Source: Gemmatimonadaceae bacterium
GTDB lineage: Bacteria; Gemmatimonadota; Gemmatimonadetes; Gemmatimonadales; Gemmatimonadaceae
DNA: 64,000 nucleotides
NCBI GenBank assembly: GCA_035606695.1
Contig: DATNEW010000026.1
Location: forward strand, 124,001 to 188,000
Reading direction: 5' to 3'
Shown: positions 8,343 through 16,468 of the stretch, in pieces
How the letters are laid out: each line of letters opens with the position of its first letter
Numbering within the stretch: position 1 is the stretch's first letter
Notes under the pieces: model-generated
Database searches by the model: none
Told to the model about the DNA's origin: nothing
What the model saw: the letters and a program-made list of their open reading frames with translations, nothing else
Position numbers and translations under genes: made by a program

Positions 8343-9692
8343 ATGCGTCCTCCACCCCAGGTCGCGGTTTCGCTGCTGGCGTCGATGCTGGCGTTGGCTC
8401 CCGCCGCCGCCCAACGCGCTACACTCCACGGCGCCGTCTTCGACAGCATCTCGAACAAACCACTTGCCGGCGCGAAGGTCCAACTCGTCGCCGCCGACAC
8501 GGCGCTGCACGGAAAGCAGTTCACCGCGACGGCCGACTCCTCGGGACAATTCACGGTGCCCGACGTGCCGTTCGGCCACTACGACGCCGGCTTCTTTCAT
8601 CAAACGCTCGATACGCTTGGGCTGGAGCCGCGCGAGTTCGCCGTTACCGTCGCGCAACCCGAGCAGACCGTCGTTCTGTCGACGCCGTCGGGCCACGCAC
8701 TCCTGCGCGCGATGTGTCCATCCGATCCAACGGCCAATGCCGCGGTATTCGGTCAGATCCACGATGCCGACACCGAGCTGCCGCTGCCCGGTGCGTCCGC
8801 ACTCGTGAGTTGGCTCACCGTCGACCGCCGCACGAAGGAACCCGCACAGGCGCGCCTGCAAAGTGGGCCGGCCGATGAATCGGGTTCGTTCGTCATCTGT
8901 GGCATCGCGGCGGACACCGCGGTACGCGTGCGCGCGCTGAACAAGAGCGACTCGAGCGGAACGATCGGTGTCGAAGTACCGAGTGGAAGCGTGCGCCACG
9001 TCTCGATGTATGTGGGCCGAGCGGCGACCGCGCGCGTGACGGGTCACGTGCATGACGCGGGCGGACATCCCATCGCGGCGGCGCGCGTGCAGATTCTCGG
9101 GGCTACGCACGACACCGTGACGGATGCGGCCGGCGCGTTCGCGCTCGAGCGCGTGCCGATCGGATCTCGCTCGCTCGTCGTGCGCGGCGTTGGATTCGCA
9201 CCAGCCGAGCTGCCGATGCAATTGCTCTCCGGTCGAACCGACACCGTGAGCGTCACGCTCGAACGCGTCGCTGTCCTCTCACCGGTCGTTGCACGCGCGG
9301 CGGCCGAAGCACAGCGACGCACCGACGCGTTCGCGACGCATCGCCGAACCGGCGGGGGACAGTTTCTCGACCCGACCACCGGCCCGGTCCTTCACGTCGA
9401 TCCCGTCGCGCACATGATGCAAGGCTTGTCCAGCGTGTTCGTCGACAAGGACGGACGCCGCGGCGGTGAATGGGTGATCAAGCTCAACACGCTCAAGGGC
9501 AACTGCAGTCCACAGCTCGTCCTCAACGGCAAGCCGACCAAGCTGTTCTACGACGACATCGTGCGCATGATCGACTTCGACGATCTCGTCGGCATCGAGG
9601 TGTACACGCGCAGCTCGCAAGTTCCAGCCGATTACAATCTGCCGGCGTTTCTCGACTGCGGCGTCGTCGCGTTCTGGACGCGCTCGCGATGA
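8343..9692 (+). CDS. Secreted carboxypeptidase-regulatory protein ending in a TonB-plug-like domain, no barrel (copy 1)
   Basis: This 449-residue protein has a signal peptide ending near PAAAQR. It carries carboxypeptidase-regulatory-like domains at about residues 26-115 (LHGAVFDSISNKPLAGAKVQL), 130-225 and 235-315 (VTGHVHDAGGHPIAAARVQI ... VPIGSRSLVVRGVGFAP). The last 110 residues resemble a TonB-receptor plug: C.PQLVLNGKP, DDLVGIEVYTRSSQVPADY and CGVVAFWTRSR. The protein stops exactly where a receptor would begin its beta-barrel. It is paralogous to the next gene and overlaps it by 4 bp (ATGA). It lies 60 bp after the usher-like gene and may be transcribed with it. Role unknown; a periplasmic or surface adaptor is possible. 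Confidence 0.75.
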   Translation: MRPPPQVAVSLLASMLALAPAAAQRATLHGAVFDSISNKPLAGAKVQLVAADTALHGKQFTATADSSGQFTVPDVPFGHYDAGFFHQTLDTLGLEPREFAVTVAQPEQTVVLSTPSGHALLRAMCPSDPTANAAVFGQIHDADTELPLPGASALVSWLTVDRRTKEPAQARLQSGPADESGSFVICGIAADTAVRVRALNKSDSSGTIGVEVPSGSVRHVSMYVGRAATARVTGHVHDAGGHPIAAARVQILGATHDTVTDAAGAFALERVPIGSRSLVVRGVGFAPAELPMQLLSGRTDTVSVTLERVAVLSPVVARAAAEAQRRTDAFATHRRTGGGQFLDPTTGPVLHVDPVAHMMQGLSSVFVDKDGRRGGEWVIKLNTLKGNCSPQLVLNGKPTKLFYDDIVRMIDFDDLVGIEVYTRSSQVPADYNLPAFLDCGVVAFWTRSR

Positions 9693-11110
9693 CCGCGCGC
9701 GTGCTGATCTTCGCGCTGCTCGCGGCGACGTTTGCGTTTCGCGCGCCGCCGCACCCACCGCCGCACGCACCGCCGGCGCCTCAGCGCGCCGCGATCAAAG
9801 GCATCGTCTGGGACAGCATCAGCGAGCGGCCCCTCGTGGGCGCGAACGTACAACTGGTTGCGGCCGACGCGAAACTCGGCAACCGGCGCTTCACGGCGAC
9901 CACCGATTCCATCGGGCGATTCGCCATCCCCAACGTGCCAAGCGGGCGCTACGTCGCCGGCTTCTATCATCCGCTCCTGGACTCCCTCGGCGCACAGCTG
10001 TCGGACGTCACGATCACCATCACCGATCGCATTCATACGATCGCGCTGAGCACGCCCGGCCCGCTCACCATTCTCCGTCGCGCGTGTGGCGACCCGAATG
10101 CGCGCACCGCCATCATCGGCCATGTGCACGATGCCGAGAATGAGATGCCGCTCGCGAAGGTGCTGGTGTTCGCGACGTGGCCCAACGTGGACGAGACAAG
10201 GAGCTCGTTCAAGGCGAGCACGCAAGGCGACAGCGTGCGCACCGACGACTCGGGCGCATTCATCGTGTGCGACGTACCGATGCATACCGAGGTTCGCGTC
10301 CGCGCGGTGAGCGGCGCCGACTCGAGCGGCGCGATCGCCGTCGAGGTCGCGCCATTTACATTCCGGCATCTGTCGTTGTACGTGCTCACGGATCATCGTG
10401 ATGCGGCAGCGGATTCGACGCCGACGCGACTCACCGGCCGCGTACGCGACGAGAATGGCCGGCCCGTTGCCGCGGCGCGCATCCTCGTGCTCGGCACGAG
10501 GAGCGATACGGTGACCGATGAAGACGGAACGTTCCGGCTCACCCGTCTCGTTCCGGGCTCGCGCGCTGTGAACGTGCGCGCCGTCGGCTTCGCGCCGACC
10601 GAAGACGAGGTGCAACTGCTCGCCGGCCGCACGAACATTGCGGACTTCACGCTGCATCGGGTCACTCGGCTCGACGGCATGACGGTTCGCGCAGCCGTCG
10701 AGTTGCAGCGTCGGCAGGATGCATTCGAGGAGAACCGCCGCACGGGCGCCGGATACTTTGCGTCGCCGGAGAAGACCCTGTCGACGACCGACATTGTTGC
10801 GGAGCTCGTGCGCGAGCTGCCCGGAATGCAGGTCGAGTATCAACATGCGGAATGGTCGGTCATCATGAATCGCCCCGCGTCCGAGAACCGATTCGGCGCG
10901 CCGGTCGGCACCTGTTCGCCGACGATGATCCTGAACGGCAAGCCGACGCCGGACTCGTTCGACGACATCGTGAAGGACACGCGGCGCGACGAGTTGGTCG
11001 GCGTCGAGATGTATCCGCGCGAATCGATGGCGCCGGCGAAATACGCGCGGAACATGAACCCGCTCAAGGAGTGCGGGCTCATCGCCGTGTGGACGCGGCC
11101 GAAGTTTTGA
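9689..11110 (+). CDS. Secreted carboxypeptidase-regulatory protein ending in a TonB-plug-like domain, no barrel (copy 2)
   Basis: This 473-residue paralogue of the preceding gene has the same domain order. The signal peptide is followed by a Pro/His-rich spacer (PPHPPPHAPPAP). Regulatory-like domains follow: IKGIVWDSISERPLVGANVQL, a middle one and LTGRVRDENGRPVAAARILV. A plug-like end contains LVRELPGMQVEY, CSPTMILNGKPTPDSFDDIV, LVGVEMYPRESMAPAKY and ECGLIAVWTRPKF. The ATG at 9689 overlaps the upstream stop codon (ATGA), which shows translational coupling and fixes the start despite the open upstream frame. The LPG motif and the GI.EV/CG.I..WT ending are characteristic of receptor plugs. No barrel follows: the gene ends 9 bp from the convergent peptidase gene. 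Confidence 0.75.
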   Translation: MTARVLIFALLAATFAFRAPPHPPPHAPPAPQRAAIKGIVWDSISERPLVGANVQLVAADAKLGNRRFTATTDSIGRFAIPNVPSGRYVAGFYHPLLDSLGAQLSDVTITITDRIHTIALSTPGPLTILRRACGDPNARTAIIGHVHDAENEMPLAKVLVFATWPNVDETRSSFKASTQGDSVRTDDSGAFIVCDVPMHTEVRVRAVSGADSSGAIAVEVAPFTFRHLSLYVLTDHRDAAADSTPTRLTGRVRDENGRPVAAARILVLGTRSDTVTDEDGTFRLTRLVPGSRAVNVRAVGFAPTEDEVQLLAGRTNIADFTLHRVTRLDGMTVRAAVELQRRQDAFEENRRTGAGYFASPEKTLSTTDIVAELVRELPGMQVEYQHAEWSVIMNRPASENRFGAPVGTCSPTMILNGKPTPDSFDDIVKDTRRDELVGVEMYPRESMAPAKYARNMNPLKECGLIAVWTRPKF

Positions 11111-11118
11111 AGTTTCGA

Positions 11119-12612
11119 CTACTTCCAGTACGTGCCCAGGCTCGCGACCACGCTGGCGTAGACTTCGATGCCGTCGAACAGATTCTGTAAGCGCAGGTTC
11201 TCGTTCGCCGCGTGCTGATTGTTGTCGTGATTCACGATGGGCAGCACGATGAGCGGTGTGTGCAGCACTTGCTCGAAGTCGTAGAGCGGTAAGCTCCCGC
11301 CCATCGTCGGCAGCGCGACGACCGGCGCATCGCTCGCATCCTGCGTGGCATGCAGCACGGCCCTGGCGAGCGGCGAGTCGATCGCCACGCGTGTCGCGGG
11401 ATACCCTGCCTCCCACGCCACCTTCACGATCTTCGCGTGCGCCATACGCTCGGCGGCGGTCGGCACGTGGTCCACGATGAAGTACCCGCGCGACTTCAAG
11501 TGCGCTTCAACCAACGCGCGCACGTGCTCCGGTGTTTGTGCGGGTACGAGCCGGAAGTCGATCGACGCCGTTGCCTCGGTGGGAATGGTGTTCGACGCCG
11601 TCGCGCCCACGCCGCCGCCCCGAATGCCGCGAAGATTCAACGCCGGCAGCATGATGCGTTCGACCAGCGGCGCGTCGTTCGCTTCGGTCGCCGCCAGCTG
11701 CGTCTCGACGCGCATGGCCGAGTCGATCGAGGGCACGTTCGCGATGGCCCGGCGTTCGGCAGCCGTGATCGGCCGCACGTCGTTATAGTAAGTCTTAATG
11801 AGTATTCTACCATCGTCGTCGCGCATGCTCGCGATGAGATTGGCCAGCCGCGTCACCGGATTCGGCGCCCAATTGCCGTAGTGGCCGCTGTGCAATCCGT
11901 GCGACGGACCGTACACCGTGAGCTCGGCGCCCGTCACGCCGCGCACGCCGAACACGACTTCCTGGCGACGCGATTGATGGATCGGACCGTCGCCGAAGAG
12001 CCACGCGTCCGCGCGGACCAGGCCGGCGTTGCGCACGAGATTGTCGTGCAGATGCGGCGAGCCTGCCTCTTCCTCGCCCTCGAAGAAGAACTTGAGATTC
12101 ACCGACCGATTGATGTTGGCGGCGCTTAAGCCATCGATCGCCGTCAGCATCGCCTCGATGGGCGCCTTGTCGTCGCTTGCCGATCGGGCGTACAGCCGCC
12201 CGTCACGCAGCACCGGCCGCCACGGCGGCGTCGCCCACTGCGTCGTATCCACCGGCTGCCCGTCGTAGTGCGCGTAGAAGACGACCGTCTTCGTCGCGCC
12301 GGGCGATTCCAACTCGCCATACACCACCGGCGGACCGCCGCTCGGGGACTCGAGCAGCTTCGTCGCGATGTGTCGCGCGGCCATCATCTGAACGAGCCGC
12401 GCGGCGTTGCGCCGAATACCCGCCGTATCGCTCGCGAGATTCGGTATGGCGAGAAAACTCTCGAGCTCGTTCAGGATGTTCGTCTCGTGCTCCGACCGGA
12501 ACGTCCTCACCTGATGCCGGATTGAAGCCGCGTCGGCGGATTGGGCCGTCACGGTCCGCGCGGACATCGCCAAAAACGCCGTAAACAAGTAGCGCAAAAA
12601 TCGTCTGTTCAT
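11119..12612 (-). CDS. Secreted M20-family metallopeptidase (dipeptidase/carboxypeptidase)
   Basis: This is a 497-residue M20 peptidase with a signal peptide (cleavage near RTVTAQ). The di-zinc site is visible as YAHYDGQPV, ARSASDDKAP (bridging Asp), FEGEEEAGS (catalytic Glu plus metal Glu) and a late His in VNHDNNQHAANEN. The dimerisation (lid) domain lies at about residues 220-380. The family hydrolyses dipeptides or N-acylated amino acids; the extended N-terminus and export place it in the periplasm. I chose ATG 12612 because it gives a compact signal peptide; an in-frame ATG at 12636 is also possible. The gene is convergent with the plug-like pair and divergent from the second GvpL/F gene. 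Confidence 0.88.
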   Translation of the reverse strand: MNRRFLRYLFTAFLAMSARTVTAQSADAASIRHQVRTFRSEHETNILNELESFLAIPNLASDTAGIRRNAARLVQMMAARHIATKLLESPSGGPPVVYGELESPGATKTVVFYAHYDGQPVDTTQWATPPWRPVLRDGRLYARSASDDKAPIEAMLTAIDGLSAANINRSVNLKFFFEGEEEAGSPHLHDNLVRNAGLVRADAWLFGDGPIHQSRRQEVVFGVRGVTGAELTVYGPSHGLHSGHYGNWAPNPVTRLANLIASMRDDDGRILIKTYYNDVRPITAAERRAIANVPSIDSAMRVETQLAATEANDAPLVERIMLPALNLRGIRGGGVGATASNTIPTEATASIDFRLVPAQTPEHVRALVEAHLKSRGYFIVDHVPTAAERMAHAKIVKVAWEAGYPATRVAIDSPLARAVLHATQDASDAPVVALPTMGGSLPLYDFEQVLHTPLIVLPIVNHDNNQHAANENLRLQNLFDGIEVYASVVASLGTYWK

Positions 12613-12751
12613 TAGGAAAAGTTCAGAATTGACCATGAGTTACGGCGACCTCGTCGGTATAAAGAATGCACTGGCTCCTAGCGCTTTGTCTGTCCGCCGG
12701 GAATCTTACTCCCAAGACTTCCCGCCCGACGAACATCCCACGAGGTCCTCA

Positions 12752-13549
12752 ATGTTGGAGACGCATGCGACCGATGCAGGTCCTTCTCCTGCTCTGGACG
12801 GTGGTAAGTACGTGTACTGTATCGTTCGAAGCGATCGCCCGCGCGACTTCGGCGCAATCGGGATAGGCGGCGGCCAGCGCGTCTTCACCGTCGCGTTTCA
12901 GGACCTGGCGGCCGTCGTCAGCGACACGCCGATCGTGATCTATGATCCGACGCGCGAAAACGTCCTTGCCCACGAGTTCGTGAACGAAACCGTGATGCGC
13001 GAGCATACCGTGATTCCGATGTCGTTCGGCACCGTCTTTCGCTCGGAAGACGACGTGACCGAGCTGCTACGCTCGACATATCAGGCGTTCAGCGACGTGC
13101 TCGAAAAGATGCAGGACAAGATCGAGTTCGGCCTCAAGGTGTTGTGGGACCGCGAGAAGGTCATCGCCACGATCGAGCGCGCGAACGACGAGATTAGCCG
13201 CCTCAAGGACGAGATCAGCCGGCACACGACGACGTCCACCTACTTCGCGCGCATGCAGCTCGGCCGGTTGATCGACGCGGCGCTCGAGGACATGAGCGCG
13301 CGATACGTCGCCGACATTCACGATGCCTTGAAGCCCGTCGCGGTGGCGAGCCGCTCGAACAAACCGATCGGCGACCGCATGATCCTCAACGCGGCGTTCC
13401 TGGTCGATCGCGCGCAGGAACAGGGCTTCGACGAGCGTGTGAAAGAAACCAGCCGCAAGTATGAAGACGTACTGTCCTTCAAGTACTCCGGTCCGTGGCC
13501 GCCGTACAACTTCGTGAACATCAAGCTCAAGCTCGAGAAGGCCGACTAA
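12752..13549 (+). CDS. GvpL/GvpF family gas vesicle protein
   Basis: This 265-residue protein has the two-part GvpL/F layout. The N-terminal domain (about residues 19-110) contains KYVYCIVRSD, LAAVVSDTPI, HEFVNETVMREHTVIPMSFG and VFRSEDDV. A helical stretch with heptad-like charge pattern follows (KVIATIERANDEISRLKDEI). The C-terminal domain contains ILNAAFLVDRAQEQGFDE and ends in SGPWPPYNFVNIKLKLEK. These motifs are diagnostic of the family, which takes part in gas-vesicle assembly. I placed the start at ATG 12752, preceded by GAGGT; the frame continues to 12629 but the extra residues do not fit the family. The histidine kinase gene starts 11 bp downstream, so the two are likely co-transcribed. 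Confidence 0.9.
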   Translation: MLETHATDAGPSPALDGGKYVYCIVRSDRPRDFGAIGIGGGQRVFTVAFQDLAAVVSDTPIVIYDPTRENVLAHEFVNETVMREHTVIPMSFGTVFRSEDDVTELLRSTYQAFSDVLEKMQDKIEFGLKVLWDREKVIATIERANDEISRLKDEISRHTTTSTYFARMQLGRLIDAALEDMSARYVADIHDALKPVAVASRSNKPIGDRMILNAAFLVDRAQEQGFDERVKETSRKYEDVLSFKYSGPWPPYNFVNIKLKLEKAD

Positions 13550-13560
13550 GCCGGTAAACG

Positions 13561-15795
13561 GTGGCATCCACCTTGGAATCGACGAGCCGCGGCCTTGCTC
13601 CGCAGCCGGGAGAGCGCAGTCATCTCGCGCTCCTTTCCGCGTTGGCCGAAGCGCCGGATTTGTCGGCGGCCGCCACGTTCCTGCTCAACGCGATCCTTTC
13701 GCTGACGAACGCGCGCCGTGCGTGCCTGCTGCAGTTCGATACCGGCGAGGAGCAACTCGCCCTTGCGGCGACCGTGGGCTTCGACGAGCCGCCCCCCGCC
13801 GAGCTGTCGATTGGAGAACGCGGTCATCCATGGATGGTCGCCACGCTCGCACTGTCGCCTGTGCTGAGCGAAGGACCGATGCGCGCCGGCGCTCGCGTGC
13901 CCTTCGACGCGTGGACCGCCTTGCCGATGCCGCGCCCGCACTATCGCGGCGCGCCGGCGATCTGGTCCGACTCGTACGCCGAGCAAGTGCTCGCCCCACT
14001 CGGCGCGCGACTGGTGCCGCTCGAGGATCGCCGTTTCAGCAGCGCACCAGGCGGGGTCGTCATCGTCGACGCGCTGCTGTCGGCGGCGATGCTGCAGGAA
14101 GTCGCGTCGGTCGTGATGTTCGCGGGGCCGGTGCTCTTCCGCGTCGCCGCCCATCTCGAGGCCGAGCGCGGCTACGATCGCGTGAGTCAGGAGCGCAGCC
14201 GCTTTCAGCAGATGGTGGACTCGCTTCCTGATCCCGTGGTGATCACGGATGCCTCGAACGACATCGTCGTGCAGAACAAGCGCGCCGAGCATCTGCTGTT
14301 CGTCACCGAAGAAGATTCACCGGGCCGGCGCCGCGCCGTCGAAGTGAACAATCTGCTGTTCAGCTCCTTTCTGTCGCGTGCGACGATCGCCGGCACGCCG
14401 ACGGGCGGCCCGCGCGAGCTCAATCTCGTCGATCCCGACGAAGGCCACGATCTTCTCTTCGAGGTGCTCGCCCACCCACTCGGCGAGCGCGTGGGTCCGG
14501 AGGACGCCGTGCTGTCGGTGCTGCGCGACGTCACCGACTTGCGCCGCGCCGCGCACGAGCTCGAGCGCCAGGTGCAGCGCGTGCGTCAGGCCGAGATCGA
14601 AGCGACGGACGAACGCGACCGTCTGAATTTGATCCTCGAGAACGTCGCCGATCCGATTCTCGTCACCGACAGCGCAACGAACATCATCCTGATGAACGAC
14701 GAGGCCGAGCAGCTGTTTCACGGGCCGCGCGGAATTCAGCAGAGCTATCGCGTATCGCAGGCGGTTCGGCAGAACGATACGAAGTTCACGTCGTTCATCT
14801 CCGACTTCGCCTTGACGCACGAACGCATGCGCCGCGAGCGCATGTCGCTCACGCATCCGACGTCGGCGATCGAGCTGCCGGTCGAAGTCGTGTCGGGCAA
14901 GATCTGGAACGAGCGCGGCGAACCGATCGCCATCGTGTCGGTGCTGCACGATCTGACGCAGCAGGCCGAGAACGAGCGCTTGTACGAAGCGCTGAAGCAG
15001 CTGAATAGTGAGCTCGAGGCACGCGTTCGCGCGGCGACGAAGGATCTCGCGCAGCAGAACGAGCGGTTGATGTGGCAATCGGAAGAGCTGGCGAAGGCGA
15101 ACAAGCTCAAGTCCGACTTCCTCGCGAACATGTCGCACGAGTTGCGCACGCCGCTCAACGCGGTGATCGGGTATTCGGCGCTGCTGCTCGACGGCATCGG
15201 CGGCGATCTGACGACCGGCCAGCGCGACTACATCACGCGCAGCCGCACCGCGGCGTCGCACTTGTTGTCGCTGATCAACGACATTCTCGATCTGGCGCGG
15301 ATCGAGGCCGGCAAGATGCCGGTGTACGTCGAGCCGGTGACGCTGCCCGAGCTCATTCGGGAAGTGGCGCAGCAGGTCGAGCCGATGGTGTCGACGAAGA
15401 AGCTCACGTTCACGCATCGCGTGAACCCGATGTGTCCCGAGATCCACACCGACAAGACGAAGGTGAAGCAGATCCTGCTCAACCTGTTGTCGAACGCCGT
15501 GAAATTCACGAACAAGGGCTCGGTGTCGCTCACCGCGGACTGTGGCGACGGCGTGGTGGTGCTCGAGGTGACGGATACGGGCGTGGGGATCAAGCCCGAG
15601 GAGATCGACACGATTTGGGAAGATTTCCGCCAGCTCGATCAGTCGCGCACGCGTTCGTATGGTGGAACCGGATTGGGATTGTCGATCACGCGGCGGTTGA
15701 CGCAGCAACTCGGCGGGCAGGTGGGCGTGCAGAGTGTGTTCGGGGACGGGACGACGTTCTGGGTACGCCTTCCGCTTTCGATAGAAAGTCGATAG
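13561..15795 (+). CDS. PAS-domain sensor histidine kinase (soluble)
   Basis: This 744-residue cytosolic histidine kinase starts with GTG. Residues about 20-200 form a GAF-like sensor (AATFLLNAILSLTNARRACLLQF). Two PAS domains follow: one starts around FQQMVDSLPDPVVITDAS, the other around LILENVADPILVTDSATN. A coiled coil (ERLYEALKQLNSELEARV) leads to the HisKA domain with phospho-His526 in MSHELRTPLN. The ATPase domain shows the N box (LLNLLSNAVKFT), G1 (VTDTGVGI) and G2 (GGTGLGLSI). No transmembrane helix is evident. It is 11 bp from a GvpL/F gene, which suggests that a signal for buoyancy or vesicle production is sensed here (inference). No response regulator is adjacent. Confidence 0.92.
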   Translation: MASTLESTSRGLAPQPGERSHLALLSALAEAPDLSAAATFLLNAILSLTNARRACLLQFDTGEEQLALAATVGFDEPPPAELSIGERGHPWMVATLALSPVLSEGPMRAGARVPFDAWTALPMPRPHYRGAPAIWSDSYAEQVLAPLGARLVPLEDRRFSSAPGGVVIVDALLSAAMLQEVASVVMFAGPVLFRVAAHLEAERGYDRVSQERSRFQQMVDSLPDPVVITDASNDIVVQNKRAEHLLFVTEEDSPGRRRAVEVNNLLFSSFLSRATIAGTPTGGPRELNLVDPDEGHDLLFEVLAHPLGERVGPEDAVLSVLRDVTDLRRAAHELERQVQRVRQAEIEATDERDRLNLILENVADPILVTDSATNIILMNDEAEQLFHGPRGIQQSYRVSQAVRQNDTKFTSFISDFALTHERMRRERMSLTHPTSAIELPVEVVSGKIWNERGEPIAIVSVLHDLTQQAENERLYEALKQLNSELEARVRAATKDLAQQNERLMWQSEELAKANKLKSDFLANMSHELRTPLNAVIGYSALLLDGIGGDLTTGQRDYITRSRTAASHLLSLINDILDLARIEAGKMPVYVEPVTLPELIREVAQQVEPMVSTKKLTFTHRVNPMCPEIHTDKTKVKQILLNLLSNAVKFTNKGSVSLTADCGDGVVVLEVTDTGVGIKPEEIDTIWEDFRQLDQSRTRSYGGTGLGLSITRRLTQQLGGQVGVQSVFGDGTTFWVRLPLSIESR

Positions 15796-15841
15796 GCCGG
15801 AGAGTGGTCGCGCCGAGACGCCACTAGAGTCAAAAACAGTT

Positions 15842-15970
15842 ACCACGGACCAACGTCGGACGATCACGGACCGGCACGGAACGGCGTTAACTGCCGTTAA
15901 CTGCCGTTGACTCAAAACGCTGTGTCCAACTGATCCGCTGTTGTCCGATCATGTCCGTGGTCGCTGTGGT
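15842..15970. repeat. Imperfect palindromic repeat of the CCACGGAC type
   Basis: The left part (ACCACGGACCAACGTCGGAC and onward, including GGCACGGAACGGCGTTAACT) is a degenerate reverse complement of the right part ending in GTCCGTGGTCGCTGTGGT. The same building blocks (ACCACGGAC, CGGCACGGA, ACGGCGTT) recur in the palindrome at 32768-33009, so this is a dispersed family. It fills the gap between the histidine kinase gene and the BlaI promoter. Confidence 0.6.
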
Positions 15971-16000
15971 GTTCTTTTTTTGCCCGCGGAAAATTTTCTC

Positions 16001-16029
16001 TTGACAAACAGTCTCAGATGCGGAATAAT
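16001..16029 (+). promoter_or_regulatory. Predicted sigma-70 promoter of the BlaI-led operon
   Basis: TTGACA at 16001-16006 is a perfect -35 box. AATAAT at 16024-16029 matches the -10 box in four of six positions, and the spacing is the ideal 17 bp. The site is 38 bp upstream of the BlaI-type start codon and lies in a locally AT-richer stretch. It overlaps the palindromes described in the next entry, as expected for a repressed promoter. Confidence 0.75.
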
Positions 16030-16059
16030 CCGCACGTAGCGGAAAAACCCGCATCTGAG
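16013..16059 (+). promoter_or_regulatory. Candidate BlaI-type operator: nested palindromes overlapping the promoter
   Basis: CTCAGATGCGG at 16013-16023 is the exact reverse complement of CCGCATCTGAG at 16049-16059. Inside it are two copies of a GCGGA-x5-CCGCA-like site, at 16020-16034 (GCGGAATAATCCGCA) and 16039-16053 (GCGGAAAAACCCGCA), 19 bp apart. The first copy is centred on the -10 box. BlaI/MecI repressors bind dyads at their own promoters, so autorepression is the natural reading. The site does not resemble the classical TACA/TGTA operators, and the binding itself is inferred. Confidence 0.65.
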
Positions 16060-16066
16060 GTTTTGC

Positions 16067-16468
16067 ATGCCCAAGCGCAGTGCCGCGCTTCCGGCGCTCT
16101 CGCGCCGCGAACGGCAGGTCATGGACATTCTGTTCCGCCGCGGTGAAGCCACCGCCGCGGACGTCATGAACGACCTTCCCGATCCGCCCAGCTATTCCTC
16201 GGTGCGGTCGATTCTTTCGATACTCGTCGAGAAGGGACACGTGCGGTATCGCGAGGAAAATCTTCGCTACGTGTATCTCCCGGCGGCGAGTCCGGAGCAC
16301 GTGCGCGAGGAAGCGTTGCGCCACGTCATCCGCACCTTTTTTGACGGGTCGACGGATCAGACCATCGCCGCGGTGTTGCGGATGTCGGACAGCAAGCTGA
16401 GTGACGGCGACATCGCGCGGCTGCAGGAACGCATTCGACGCGCGCAACAGCGCGAGGAGGACGAATGA
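16067..16468 (+). CDS. BlaI/MecI-family transcriptional repressor (first gene of the propeller operon)
   Basis: This 133-residue protein matches the BlaI/MecI/CopY family in size and layout. It has an N-terminal winged helix (LSRRERQVMDILFRRGEATA ... SYSSVRSILSILVEKGHVRY) and a C-terminal helical dimerisation segment (HVIRTFFDGST ... IARLQERIRRAQQ). Such repressors are inactivated when a partner M56 membrane protease is triggered. Its stop codon overlaps the start of the M56 gene (ATGA at 16465-16468), the canonical BlaI-BlaR1 arrangement. The promoter upstream carries palindromes suited to autorepression. No beta-lactamase gene is nearby, so the controlled function is probably the downstream envelope genes. 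Confidence 0.92.
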   Translation: MPKRSAALPALSRRERQVMDILFRRGEATAADVMNDLPDPPSYSSVRSILSILVEKGHVRYREENLRYVYLPAASPEHVREEALRHVIRTFFDGSTDQTIAAVLRMSDSKLSDGDIARLQERIRRAQQREEDE

